Positions 42,425-51,354 of a DNA stretch of 64,000 nucleotides are shown one piece after another. How positions within the stretch are numbered: position 1 is the first letter of the stretch; each line of letters starts with the position of its first letter. The notes beneath the pieces were generated by a model, which had not been told where the DNA came from, did not search any database, and saw only the letters and a list, made by a program, of their open reading frames with translations. The position numbers and the translations under genes are program-made. Source of the DNA: Defluviicoccus sp046348835 (lineage in GTDB: Bacteria; Pseudomonadota; Alphaproteobacteria; Rhodospirillales; Defluviicoccaceae); NCBI GenBank assembly GCA_046348835.1, contig JAXMDM010000004.1, positions 186,001 through 250,000 of the forward strand. Direction: 5' to 3'.

Positions 42425-43402
42425 ATGCCCTACGCCATCCGTATCCATCAGCACGGCGGTCCGGAGGTCCTGGTTTGGGACGAGGTGACCGTCGGCGATC
42501 CCGGACCGGGCGAGGTCCGGCTGCGGCAGACCGCGGTTGGTCTCAACTTCATCGACGTCTACCACCGCACCGGCCTTTATCCGGTGCCGGCGCTGCCGGC
42601 GGTGATCGGGATGGAAGGGGCGGCGGTGGTGGACGCGGTCGGTGCCGGCGTCACCGAGCTGTCGGTCGGCCAGCGGGTCGCCTATGCCGGGCCGCCGCTG
42701 GGCGCCTATGCCCAGGTGCGGCTGATGCCGGCCGATCGCCTGGTGGCGCTGCCGGATGGCATCGACGACCGCACCGCGGCGGCGATGATGCTGCAGGGGA
42801 TGACCGCCGAGTACCTGTTGCGGCGGACCTATCACGTACGGGCGGGCGATGCGGTGCTGATCCATGCCGCCGCCGGCGGCGTCGGTCTCATCGCCTGCCA
42901 GTGGGCGAAGCATCTGGGGGCGACGGTGATCGGCACCGTCGGTTCCGACGCCAAGGCCGAGCTCGCCCGCGCCAACGGCTGCGACCACGTGATCAACTAT
43001 GCCCGCGAGAACTTCACCCAACGGGCGCGCGAGATCACCCATGGCGAGGGCGTCGCCGTCGTCTATGACGGCATCGGCAAGGACACCTTCATGGGATCGC
43101 TCGACGCTCTGCGGCCGATGGGGATGATGGTGAGCTACGGCAATGCGTCGGGACCGGTGCCGCCGTTCGAGCCGGCGATCCTGTCGCAGAAGGGCTCGCT
43201 GTTCTTCACCCGGCCGACCCTGATGACCTACAACGCCAAGCGCGAGGCGCTGGTCGCGTCGGCCAACGCCCTGTTCGAGGTGGTGGCGTCGGGCGCCGTC
43301 CACATCACCGTCAACCAGACCTACCCGTTGCAGGACGCCGCCCAGGCCCACCGCGACCTGGAATCCCGCAAGACCACCGGCTCGACGGTGCTGCTGCCGT
43401 AG
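42425..43402 (+). CDS. qor: NADPH:quinone oxidoreductase-like protein (MDR family)
   Basis: The 325-residue zinc-free medium-chain reductase starts AIRIHQHGGPEVLVWDEV. It has GLNFIDVYHRTGLYPVPALP and the NADP-binding GDAVLIHAAAGGVGLIACQW with VIGTVGSDAK, then CDHVINYARENF. It matches the Qor branch, which reduces quinones with one electron; the physiological substrate is unknown. The zinc-site cysteines of alcohol dehydrogenases are absent. Gene starts 28 bases after ogt with GGGAGG at the ribosome binding site. The A+T-rich gene at 43532 follows. Confidence 0.9.
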   Translation: MPYAIRIHQHGGPEVLVWDEVTVGDPGPGEVRLRQTAVGLNFIDVYHRTGLYPVPALPAVIGMEGAAVVDAVGAGVTELSVGQRVAYAGPPLGAYAQVRLMPADRLVALPDGIDDRTAAAMMLQGMTAEYLLRRTYHVRAGDAVLIHAAAGGVGLIACQWAKHLGATVIGTVGSDAKAELARANGCDHVINYARENFTQRAREITHGEGVAVVYDGIGKDTFMGSLDALRPMGMMVSYGNASGPVPPFEPAILSQKGSLFFTRPTLMTYNAKREALVASANALFEVVASGAVHITVNQTYPLQDAAQAHRDLESRKTTGSTVLLP

Positions 43403-43531
43403 TTCCTTCCTTCGATTGGCAGCTTCATTTTGCATGGCAGCCGTGCCGCTGATCCTAGTTACCGATCAGGCAAGTATTAAGAAAGTCGTCTCTCGTGAGC
43501 GTTCAGGCATGAAACCTGAAAGGGGTAAGCC

Positions 43532-45322
43532 ATGCCGCCCGAATTGGTTGTGCCACCCTGTATAGAGGCTGTGATTCAAGGGTTCGAGCAGTCCGCTGCT
43601 TTGTTCGCGGAATTTGACGTTCAGCAGGCCCTTCGCGAAGCGCGCAGTTTGCTGCAAAATCCGAGTGAGGCAGAGAACTTGGGAGCTTGGGTCGAAATTC
43701 TGGCGTTCGATCTATGCGGGCCCGCGAGAGGCGAGAATCCATGGGGTACGTTCTTCGGCCCCATCAGCTCTGCAACTCAGAACGACGGCAAAAAGCTTTG
43801 CTTCCCGGACATTTCCGATGCCGACGGGAGGGTGATTGCCCATTGGAGCGAACGGGCAAGGTCCATTCAGCATCCAGTACTCAAAGCTCGCTACGCTGAT
43901 CTTGCCTGGGAAATGTGCAAGGTCATTGCTGGCTGCTCTCGTCGTGACCCGGCAATGGCCCGCCTCGCCATCGACGCCTACCTCGTATCCCTTCCTTTCA
44001 GAACCGAGGCTTACGACAAGTTTGAGGTCGTGATTCGCGCCCTTGATCTAGCGTCGCTTATTCACGATAGCGCAAGGACTGAACGGGCCAAAACTGCGCT
44101 GCTCGAACTTCATCGCGGCGTAATCGCCGCGAGGACGGGACCATGGTGGTACGCCTTCGATCGTTTGATCAATGAAAAACGCGCAGGTGTTACGAATGAC
44201 GACCGGCAACAGCTCGTTTCTGATCTCGAAGAACTGTCCACATATTACAGCAAACTCTCAAAACCAGGGGTCTTTGATCCATATACAATTGAAAGCGTTG
44301 CCAAGAGACTTATCAAGTATTATATGCGCGTTGGGCAACCTGACGATGGTAGGCGACTCAGGGAAGTAATCGCGCGGGCTTATGAACACGCTGCCAACCT
44401 GGACAACGCTATGGTGGCCTCATCTTTTCTCCAAACTGCCGTCAATGCCTATCGCCAAGCTGGACTACGCGATGAGAGCCGGCGCGCACGTCGGTTGATG
44501 GAAGAAAAGATAACTCAGGCGGGCAATGAGACTAACACAATACAGGAAAAGATAAACATCCCGGGCGAAGACATCAAAATTTTTACCGATGGTATCGTTG
44601 TTGCCGACCTCGATTCCACATTTGCCAAAATAGCGTGGTACTTACTTCCAAACCAATCTGAAATCGAAGAACAGATCCGAAGAGGATCAGAGGAAGCTCC
44701 GATCCAAGCTATAATGCCGATCCACCTCATCGCCGATGACCATGTTTCAGGTGTAATAGGTTCCGTCGAAAACGATCCTTACGGTCGCCTTCTTCACGAA
44801 ACCAAGACGAATTTCGCGCTGTCGGGTATCTGGTTACAGATAGCCTTGGAGCGCACAATGGAAGCTCATGATGCAGTACCCGAACACTTCGTCAGCTGGG
44901 CCAACCGTCTCAGCCTCTTCGATGATCTAACCTTCCTGATCGAAGGTACCAGAGCTTTCTATGCGGGTGATCTGGTCAAAGCGGTGCATGTGCTTGTGCC
45001 GCAGATCGAAAGCGGTCTTCGCAGCATGATAGGCCAATTAGGCAAGCCGGTAACGAAAGCCCATTCCACCGTCGCTGATGTAAGCGTTGCCCTTGCTATG
45101 GGCGACATTCTCAATTCGGCAGAATTGAAGAAGGCTCTGGGGCCGGATCTCACTCTATATTTCAACGCCCTTTATGCAGATCCACGCGGAATAAACTTGA
45201 GAAACCGTGTGGCTCACGGGCTAATCAAACCGGCGAATATCGACCACCATTTGGTCCGATGGCTGATACACACTCTCCTTGTCTTCGGCAACTGGAAAGA
45301 ACTTGCCGAAAGGCGCCGGTAA
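43532..45322 (+). CDS. DUF4209-type protein, likely horizontally acquired
   Basis: The 596-residue protein has no signal peptide or membrane segment. The N-terminal half is mostly helical and tetratricopeptide-like in texture. The C-terminal third has PQIESGLRSMIGQLGKPVTK and DPRGINLRNRVAHGLIKP, the hallmark of DUF4209. RNRVAH has the R-x4-H spacing of HEPN ribonucleases, but a nuclease activity is inferred only. Its base composition is far below its neighbours: 44281-44340 is 40 percent G+C. It sits alone between qor and rho with no tRNA, repeats or mobile genes found. The ribosome binding site AAAGGGG is 7 bases from the ATG. A solitary defence or stress gene is one possibility. Confidence 0.82.
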   Translation: MPPELVVPPCIEAVIQGFEQSAALFAEFDVQQALREARSLLQNPSEAENLGAWVEILAFDLCGPARGENPWGTFFGPISSATQNDGKKLCFPDISDADGRVIAHWSERARSIQHPVLKARYADLAWEMCKVIAGCSRRDPAMARLAIDAYLVSLPFRTEAYDKFEVVIRALDLASLIHDSARTERAKTALLELHRGVIAARTGPWWYAFDRLINEKRAGVTNDDRQQLVSDLEELSTYYSKLSKPGVFDPYTIESVAKRLIKYYMRVGQPDDGRRLREVIARAYEHAANLDNAMVASSFLQTAVNAYRQAGLRDESRRARRLMEEKITQAGNETNTIQEKINIPGEDIKIFTDGIVVADLDSTFAKIAWYLLPNQSEIEEQIRRGSEEAPIQAIMPIHLIADDHVSGVIGSVENDPYGRLLHETKTNFALSGIWLQIALERTMEAHDAVPEHFVSWANRLSLFDDLTFLIEGTRAFYAGDLVKAVHVLVPQIESGLRSMIGQLGKPVTKAHSTVADVSVALAMGDILNSAELKKALGPDLTLYFNALYADPRGINLRNRVAHGLIKPANIDHHLVRWLIHTLLVFGNWKELAERRR

Positions 45323-45355
45323 TGACTATCCCGTGCCTGTAATGAGCAGCATAAC

Positions 45356-46612
45356 CTAGCTGTTCATCGCTTCGAAGAAGTCGGCGTTGCTCTTGGAGTT
45401 TTTCAGCTTGTCGAGGAGGAACTCCATGGCGTCCACGACGCCCATGGGCATCAGGACCCGGCGCAGCACCCACATCTTCGACAGCATCCCCTTGTCCACC
45501 AGCAGCTCCTCCTTGCGGGTGCCGGACTTGGTGATATCGATGGAGGGCCAGGTGCGCTTGTCGGCGAGCTTGCGGTCGAGGATGATCTCGCAGTTGCCGG
45601 TGCCCTTGAACTCCTCGAAGATCACCTCGTCCATGCGCGAGCCGGTGTCGATCAGCGCCGTCGAGATGATGGTGAGCGAGCCGCCCTCCTCGATGTTGCG
45701 GGCGGCGCCGAAGAACCGCTTCGGCCGCTGCAGCGCGTTGGCGTCGACGCCCCCGGTGAGCACCTTGCCCGACGACGGGACGACGGTGTTGTAGGCACGG
45801 GCGAGGCGGGTGATCGAGTCGAGGAGGATGATCACGTCGCGCTTGTGCTCCACCAGCCGCTTCGCCTTCTCGATGACCATTTCCGTCACCTGGACGTGGC
45901 GCGCCGCCGGCTCGTCGAAGGTGGAGCTGATCACCTCGCCCTTCACCGAGCGGGCCATGTCGGTGACCTCTTCCGGCCGCTCGTCGATGAGCAGCACGAT
46001 GAGGTAGCACTCCGGGTGGTTGAGGGCGATGGCGTGGGCGATGTTCTGCAGCATCACCGTCTTGCCGGTCCGGGGCGGAGCGACGATGAGCGCCCGCTGA
46101 CCGGCGCCGATGGGGGTGATCAGGTCGATCACCCGGCTGGTCAGGTCCTTGTGGCCGGGCTCGTCGATCTCCATCCTGAGTCGCCGCTGCGGGTAGAGCG
46201 GGGTGAGGTTGTCGAAGTTGATGCGGTGGCGCACCTCCGACGGATCGCCGAAATTGATGCTGGTCACCCGCAGCAGGGCGAAATAGCGCTCCCCGTCCTT
46301 GGGCGCGCGGATCTCGCCCTCGACGGTGTCGCCGGTGCGCAGCCCGAAGCGGCGCACCTGGCTCGGCGAGACGTAGATGTCGTCGGGGCCGGGCAGGTAG
46401 TTGGCCTCGGGCGAGCGCAGGAAGCCGAAGCCGTCCTGCAATACTTCGAGCACGCCGTCGCCGAAGATCGCCACGTCGTTTTCGGCCAGCTGCTTGAGGA
46501 TGGCGAACATCATCTCCTGCTTCCGCAGCGAGCTGGCGTTCTCGATCTTCAGCTCTTCCGCATAGGTCAGCAGTTCAGCCGGCGGCTTGGACTTGAGTTC
46601 CTTGAGATTCAT
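45356..46612 (-). CDS. rho: Transcription termination factor Rho
   Basis: The 418-residue hexameric RNA helicase has NLKELKSKPPAELLTYAEEL (N-terminal), the RNA-binding cold-shock-like domain (GFGFLRSPEANYLPGPDDIY), Walker A APPRTGKTVMLQNIAHAI, the Q-loop region and the R-loop VPSSGKVLTGGVDANAL, and ends in FFEAMNS. The start is the ATG at 46612, where MNLKEL begins; upstream in-frame sequence is non-coding. It comes first in the rho-hem region; its stop lies 34 bases from the foreign-looking gene at 43532, on the other strand, and no rho terminator is seen. Confidence 0.98.
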   Translation of the reverse strand: MNLKELKSKPPAELLTYAEELKIENASSLRKQEMMFAILKQLAENDVAIFGDGVLEVLQDGFGFLRSPEANYLPGPDDIYVSPSQVRRFGLRTGDTVEGEIRAPKDGERYFALLRVTSINFGDPSEVRHRINFDNLTPLYPQRRLRMEIDEPGHKDLTSRVIDLITPIGAGQRALIVAPPRTGKTVMLQNIAHAIALNHPECYLIVLLIDERPEEVTDMARSVKGEVISSTFDEPAARHVQVTEMVIEKAKRLVEHKRDVIILLDSITRLARAYNTVVPSSGKVLTGGVDANALQRPKRFFGAARNIEEGGSLTIISTALIDTGSRMDEVIFEEFKGTGNCEIILDRKLADKRTWPSIDITKSGTRKEELLVDKGMLSKMWVLRRVLMPMGVVDAMEFLLDKLKNSKSNADFFEAMNS

Positions 46613-46827
46613 AGAAGATGTCGGGCTCCGGATGGGTGCACGGCGGGCGCGAAAACTGCGGGATCCATAATCGTCGCCCTCCCTTAGGCCATGACCAGAA
46701 AAAGACGGCCGGCTACGGGCGACGCGTGCGGGTCGGAACGATGTGGGGTGAGTTCTTAGTTCGGATTTATCATTGAACAATTACGCAACCGCGTGGGGCT
46801 TGTCAATTCGCTTTCCCCGGCGGCGGA

Positions 46828-47259
46828 TCAAAACGGCTTGAGGATCGCAAGGATAACGATTCCGATCATCAGCAGGGTCGGTGCTTCATTGACGACGCGA
46901 AAGAATGTCTGGCTGTGTTGATTGTCGTCCTGGGCGAACTGCCGTCGCCACCGCCCCATCATCTCGTGCAGCACCGTCAGCAGCAGGACCAGGGCGAGCT
47001 TGCCATGCAGCCATCCCATGGTCCAGGCGGCGCTGCCCAGCTCGACGATCATCCAGATGCCGAACACGTAGGTCGCCACCATCGCCGGAACCATGATGTA
47101 GTAGAAGAGCCGCCGCTCCATCACCTTGAAGATGGCGGCGGTGGCCGATCCGGGCGGCTCCGCGGCGTGATAGACGAACAGCCGGGGGAGATAGAGGAGG
47201 CCAGCCATCCACGCGATGACGCTGATGACGTGGAGCGCCTTCAGCCAGAGGTAATCCAT
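46828..47259 (-). CDS. hemJ: Protoporphyrinogen oxidase HemJ
   Basis: The 143-residue membrane protein has four hydrophobic helices and the HemJ start DYLWLKALHVISVIAWMAGLL with conserved histidine. GKLALVLLLTVLHEMMGRWRR carries a second conserved histidine. It oxidises protoporphyrinogen IX to protoporphyrin IX in the inner membrane in bacteria that lack HemG/HemY. It sits between rho and hemH on the same strand, the common alphaproteobacterial order. hemH ends 18 bases before its start. The gap to rho (46613-46827) is upstream of rho and should hold its promoter. Confidence 0.93.
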   Translation of the reverse strand: MDYLWLKALHVISVIAWMAGLLYLPRLFVYHAAEPPGSATAAIFKVMERRLFYYIMVPAMVATYVFGIWMIVELGSAAWTMGWLHGKLALVLLLTVLHEMMGRWRRQFAQDDNQHSQTFFRVVNEAPTLLMIGIVILAILKPF

Positions 47260-47277
47260 GACGGTTGCCGACGTTGT

Positions 47278-48381
47278 TCAGGCGGACGGTCCTGGCGCGC
47301 GACATGGGCAGCGCCGGAAGGCTCGCGGGCACAGGCGAGCACCGGTGGCCGGGGCGAGCGCCGAGGGCTGAGCCGAGGAATGAGATAGGGCAGACCCGAC
47401 CAGTTGGGCAAGCCCGGCGATGAACGCCGGGTGGGTGCCGACGGTGGGCACCCGGTAATAGCCGGGGACGCCCAGATGGGCGGCGCGTTCGCGATAGTCC
47501 ATGTCCAGTTCCACCAGCGTCTCCGAGTGCTCGGAGACAAAGGCGATGGGAACCACCACCACCGGCACCCGGTCGGCGGCGGCACGGACAAGTTCGTCGT
47601 CGATGGACGGGCCGAGCCAGGCGAGCGGCCCCACCCGGCTCTGATAGCAGACCACATGGTCGACCGGCGCGGCAACGGTGGTGCCGAGACGAGCGATGCA
47701 GGCGGCGGCGGTCTGTTCCACCTGCCACGCATAGGGATCGCCGCGATCGACGATACGCTTCGGCAAGCCGTGGGCGGAGAACAGCACCCGCGGCGGGGTC
47801 GGCGCCAACGAGGCCGCCTCGCTGATCCCCGCCGCCAGCAGCGCCGACAGCGCGGCAACGAAGCCGGGGTCGGTGGGATAGCAGCAGACGGCGGCGGTCG
47901 ACGCGTTCAATCCGGCGCCGTGCGCCGTCCGTTGCCATTCGTCGAGGGACGACTGGCTGGTGGTGGTGGAGTATTGGGGATAGAGGGGGAGGAGGACGAT
48001 GCGATCGGGGGCGAACCGCTTCACCGCCGCCACCGTTGCCGGCGCGCGCGGGTGCCAGTAGCGCATGGCGACGAAACAGCGGGCATCCCGCCCTTGCGCC
48101 TCAAGGACGGCTTCCAGCGCCCGCGCCTGCTGGTCCGTCTCCGCCAGCAACGGCGAGCCGCCGCCGATGCGGGCATAGATGGCGCGGGCCACCAGGGCCC
48201 GCCGACGGGAGATGAATTCCGCCAGCACGCCCCGCAACGGTTGCGGCAGGCCGATGATCGCCGAATCGGCGAACAGGTTGCGAAGGAAAGGGCGCACCGC
48301 CTCCAGCCGGTCGGGGCCGCCCAGGTTGAACAGCACCACGGCAATCCGCTCCCGATCATGGCCGCCGCCCTCGGGGTTCAT
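47278..48381 (-). CDS. hemH: Ferrochelatase with [2Fe-2S]-type cysteines
   Basis: HemH inserts iron in protoporphyrin IX. The 367-residue protein has VLFNLGGPDRLEAVRPFLRN, MRYWHPRAP, LLPLYPQYSTTTSQSS, LFSAHGLPKRIVDRGDPY with the catalytic histidine, VCYQSRVGPLAWLGPS and FVSEHSETLVELD. The C-terminus RLCPRAFRRCPCRAPG has C-x6-C-x-C (residues 351, 358, 360). With an internal cysteine near residue 166 this fits the four ligands known from Caulobacter and mycobacterial ferrochelatases. The ATG at 48381 overlaps the hemE stop by three bases. Confidence 0.95.
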   Translation of the reverse strand: MNPEGGGHDRERIAVVLFNLGGPDRLEAVRPFLRNLFADSAIIGLPQPLRGVLAEFISRRRALVARAIYARIGGGSPLLAETDQQARALEAVLEAQGRDARCFVAMRYWHPRAPATVAAVKRFAPDRIVLLPLYPQYSTTTSQSSLDEWQRTAHGAGLNASTAAVCCYPTDPGFVAALSALLAAGISEAASLAPTPPRVLFSAHGLPKRIVDRGDPYAWQVEQTAAACIARLGTTVAAPVDHVVCYQSRVGPLAWLGPSIDDELVRAAADRVPVVVVPIAFVSEHSETLVELDMDYRERAAHLGVPGYYRVPTVGTHPAFIAGLAQLVGSALSHSSAQPSALAPATGARLCPRAFRRCPCRAPGPSA

Positions 48382-49424
48382 CCGCTTTCCTGCCGCCGCC
48401 AGCCGTGGACGATCTCGACCACGCGGGCGAGGTGTTCCGGGGACGTCTCCGGCAGCACGCCATGACCGAGATTGAAGATGTGGCCGCGGCCGGCGAAGGC
48501 CGCCAGCAGCCGCTCCGTCTCGGCCGCTAGACCCGGGCCCCCTTCCACCAGCAACAGGTTGTCGAGATTGCCCTGCACCGGACAGAGCGGTTGCAGCTGC
48601 ACCGCGGCCCAGGTCGCCGGGACGGCGGTATCGAGGCCAATGGCATCTATCCCCGTCTCCCGGGCGTACGCTTCGTACAAAGCGCCGGCGCCGCGCGGAA
48701 AGCCGATGACCGGCACCTGCGGCGCCGCCTCGCGCAGGGCGGCGACGATCCGCTTCGTCGGCGCGATCACCCAGCGCCGGAACAATGGCTCCGCCAGCCC
48801 GCCGGCCCAGCTGTCGAAGAGCTGAACCACCTCGGCACCGTGGGCGATCTGCAGGCGCAAGGTGCGAACGATGGCGGCCACCAGGACGTCGATCAGCCGC
48901 TGCAGCGTGTCCGGATCGCGCCAGGCGAGGCGGCGGAGGACGCTGCCGTCGGTGCCGCCGCGGCCTTCCACCATGTAGTGGGCGAGGGTCCACGGCGCGC
49001 CGGCAAAGCCGATCATCGCCACCCCCGGCGGAAGCTGCGGGACCAGCCGCGCCAGCGAGCCGGCGAGCGGCTCCAGGTGCTCCTCGACGGCGTTAAGGTT
49101 AAGCCGGCCGATCTCGCCCGGTTGCCGCAACGGCGTCAGCACCGGCCCCTCGCCCTCGACGAAGCGGACCTCGCGGCCAAGCGCGTCGGGAATGACCAGA
49201 ATGTCGCTGAACAGGATCGCGGCATCGAGGGCGTAGCGGCGGAGCGGTTGCAGGGCCGCCTCGACGGTGAGCGCCGGGGTATAGCAGAAGCGAAGAAAAT
49301 CACGCTCCTCCGCGCGCAGGCGCTGGTATTCGGGCAAATAGCGTCCGGCCTGGCGCATGAACCAGCACGGCACCCGCGATCCGGGCCGGCCCGCCAGGGC
49401 CTCGATGAGGGGTTTCGTGGTCAC
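48378..49424 (-). CDS. hemE: Uroporphyrinogen decarboxylase
   Basis: HemE turns uroporphyrinogen III to coproporphyrinogen III. The 348-residue protein has VPCWFMRQAGRYLPEYQRLR (substrate arginines), CYTPALTVEAALQPLRRYAL, DAAILFSDILVIPDALG, GFAGAPWTLAHYMVEG and IFNLGHGVLPETSPEHL. The chosen start is GTG at 49424; the frame continues upstream through a region that has an origin-like pattern and no coding character. In Caulobacter and Rickettsia the chromosome origin lies next to hemE, as it seems to here. Overlaps hemH by ATGA. Confidence 0.96.
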   Translation of the reverse strand: MTTKPLIEALAGRPGSRVPCWFMRQAGRYLPEYQRLRAEERDFLRFCYTPALTVEAALQPLRRYALDAAILFSDILVIPDALGREVRFVEGEGPVLTPLRQPGEIGRLNLNAVEEHLEPLAGSLARLVPQLPPGVAMIGFAGAPWTLAHYMVEGRGGTDGSVLRRLAWRDPDTLQRLIDVLVAAIVRTLRLQIAHGAEVVQLFDSWAGGLAEPLFRRWVIAPTKRIVAALREAAPQVPVIGFPRGAGALYEAYARETGIDAIGLDTAVPATWAAVQLQPLCPVQGNLDNLLLVEGGPGLAAETERLLAAFAGRGHIFNLGHGVLPETSPEHLARVVEIVHGWRRQESG

Positions 49425-49885
49425 TCTGTCGCCTGCGCCCGCCGTGACCGGTGCAACGGTTCGCTTCCGGGTCTTTCCTGCCCGCCCGTCGATCCCGTCC
49501 CCTATCAGACTCTTATCTTTAAGAAAAGGTTGATGATAGAGGTAGGGCGGGCGGATCATGGGGATCCTTCGCAGATCCCCAGTTGCGCCCTCGAAAGCGG
49601 GCGCGGGCGGGGGCTCCGGCGCCTGGGGACGACCAAGGGCATACGTCTGGAGAAGGGGGCGTAACCGCTGGCAACGGGAGCAAAGTCCGAATTGTGCGAA
49701 ATCGGTGAAACCTGGGGATGCCCTTCGGGCGAAGCCGGTCGTCCCCGGGTTCCACCCCGGCGGGACAGCTTTTCCCACCGTTGGGCGAAGGTGGGGATAG
49801 CAGCGGCGCTATCCCCAGGCGGTGGAGCCGGGGTCATTCACTCCACATCCGGGAGCGCTCCCGTCCACAGCCCTGTGGGGATGAA
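49425..49885. other. oriC: Probable chromosomal replication origin (oriC) between hemE and maf
   Basis: The 461-bp gap between divergent hemE and maf has no supported gene. TCCCCA/TGGGGA occurs seven times: 49559, 49576, 49624, 49713, 49792, 49812, 49876. The pair at 49792 and 49809 forms the perfect inverted repeat TGGGGATAG/CTATCCCCA, each arm 7 of 9 to the DnaA box TTATCCACA. Near hemE, 49501-49540 is A+T-rich (ACTCTTATCTTTAAGAAAAG) and contains TTAA-N7-TTGA (49519-49533), one base off the CtrA site, and a GANTC (49508). TCCCCA is, from memory, the weak DnaA-box motif of the Caulobacter origin. The hemE neighbour and parAB/parS 12-14 kb away agree. No perfect DnaA box is present. Confidence 0.72.
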
Positions 49886-50494
49886 ATGAGCGGCGAGCGG
49901 CTGGAACTGGTGTTGGCGTCCGCCAGCACCACCCGCCAGACGATGCTGACCGCGGCCGGGATCGGCTTCCGCGTCGATCCCTCCCGTATCGACGAGACGG
50001 CGCTGAAGGAGGAATGCCGCGCCCGCGGCCTGGCTCCGGCGGAAACCGCCCACTGTCTGGCCGAAGCCAAGGCCCGTGCGGTGGCGCCGCGGCATCCGGG
50101 TTCCCTGGTCCTCGGCGCCGACCAGATTCTGGAATGCGAAGGCGAGCTCTTCAACAAGGCGCGTGACATGGCCGCCGCCCGGGAGACGCTGCAGCGTCTC
50201 TGCGGGCGCACCCACCGGCTGATCACCGCGGTGGTGCTGGTCTGCAACGAAGAGCTCCGCTGGCATCACGTGGCGGTGGCGGAACTGACGATGCGGGCGT
50301 TTTCGCCGGAGTTCCTGGAACGTTACCTGGGCATGGTGGGGCGCGAGGCATTGACCACCGTCGGTACCTACCGGATGGAAGGACCGGGGGTGCAGCTGTT
50401 CGAGGCCCTCTCCGGCGACCACTTCACCATTCTCGGGCTGCCGCTGCTGCCGCTGTTGACCGCCCTGCGCGACGCCGGTCTGGTCCCAAGGTGA
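49886..50494 (+). CDS. maf: Maf-like nucleotide pyrophosphatase
   Basis: The 202-residue protein begins LELVLASASTTRQTMLTAAG (normally SASPRR; the second arginine is kept) and has LVLGADQILECEGELFNK, where the aspartate is the catalytic base, TVGTYRMEGPGVQLFEALSGDHFTI and a final LLPLLTALR. Maf proteins hydrolyse non-canonical nucleoside triphosphates and may help prevent their incorporation. The start at 49886 follows directly after the origin-like region. Its stop overlaps the aroE GTG start by 4 bases. First gene of a maf-aroE-coaE-dnaQ operon. Confidence 0.9.
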   Translation: MSGERLELVLASASTTRQTMLTAAGIGFRVDPSRIDETALKEECRARGLAPAETAHCLAEAKARAVAPRHPGSLVLGADQILECEGELFNKARDMAAARETLQRLCGRTHRLITAVVLVCNEELRWHHVAVAELTMRAFSPEFLERYLGMVGREALTTVGTYRMEGPGVQLFEALSGDHFTILGLPLLPLLTALRDAGLVPR

Positions 50495-51354
50495 GGCCGG
50501 TGACGGGCCTGAGCGGCAGGGCGCGGATCGCCGGCGTCATCGGCTGGCCGGTGGCCCATTCATTGTCGCCGCGACTGCACGGCTACTGGCTCTGCCAGCA
50601 CGGCATCGACGGCGCCTACGTGCCGCTGCCGGTACGGCCGGCGGAAACCGCCGCCGCGTTTGCCGGGCTGGCGGCGTTGGGGTTCGCCGGCGCCAACGTG
50701 ACCGTTCCCCACAAGGAGGCAGCGCTCGCCGCGGTTTGGCGGGCCACCGAGACGGCGCGACGGATCGGCGCGGTGAACACCCTCATCGTCAACAGCGACG
50801 GCCGCCTGGAGGGGGACAATACCGACGCCTTCGGCTTCCTTGCCCACCTGCGCGCCAGCCAGCCGGCCTGGGAACCGACGGCGGGACCCGCCCTGGTGCT
50901 CGGCGCCGGCGGCGCCGCCCGCGCCGTCGTCGCCGCGCTGGCGGCGGAGGGCGTGCCGGAAGTGCGGATCGCCAACCGCGGGGCGGATCGGGCGGAGCGG
51001 CTGGCGGCGGCATCGGGGGACGGTGTCCATCCGGTTTCGTGGACGGCACGCGAAGCGGCGCTCGCCGACGTCTCGCTCGTGGTCAACTGCACGACCCTCG
51101 GCATGCGCGGACAACCGCCGTTGGAGCTGAGCCTGGCGCGGTTGCCCGATCGGGCGGTGGTCTACGATATCGTCTACACCCCGCTGGAAACGCCGCTGTT
51201 GGCGGCGGCGCGTCGCCGCGGCCTCGCCGTGGTGGACGGTCTAGGGATGCTCCTCCACCAGGCGCGCCCCGGCTTTGCCGCCTGGTTCGGCATTCTGCCG
51301 GAGGTCACCCCGGACCTACGGGCGCACGTGCTGGCCGGGCTCTCCCCGCCGTGA
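50491..51354 (+). CDS. aroE: Shikimate dehydrogenase
   Basis: AroE reduces 3-dehydroshikimate with NADPH in aromatic amino acid synthesis. The 287-residue protein has AGVIGWPVAHSLSPRLHGYW (substrate serines), GANVTVPHKEAALA with the catalytic lysine, NTLIVNSDGRLEGDNTDAFG, and the NADP-binding ALVLGAGGAARAVVAAL. It starts with GTG at 50491 in a GTGA overlap with maf, and its stop overlaps coaE in another GTGA. Normal length. No feature is missing. Confidence 0.96.
   Translation: MRPVTGLSGRARIAGVIGWPVAHSLSPRLHGYWLCQHGIDGAYVPLPVRPAETAAAFAGLAALGFAGANVTVPHKEAALAAVWRATETARRIGAVNTLIVNSDGRLEGDNTDAFGFLAHLRASQPAWEPTAGPALVLGAGGAARAVVAALAAEGVPEVRIANRGADRAERLAAASGDGVHPVSWTAREAALADVSLVVNCTTLGMRGQPPLELSLARLPDRAVVYDIVYTPLETPLLAAARRRGLAVVDGLGMLLHQARPGFAAWFGILPEVTPDLRAHVLAGLSPP

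Noticed and set aside
45323..45355. Intrinsic terminator for rho or the DUF4209 gene
   Set aside because: The 33-base gap has no stem of useful length and no T-run.
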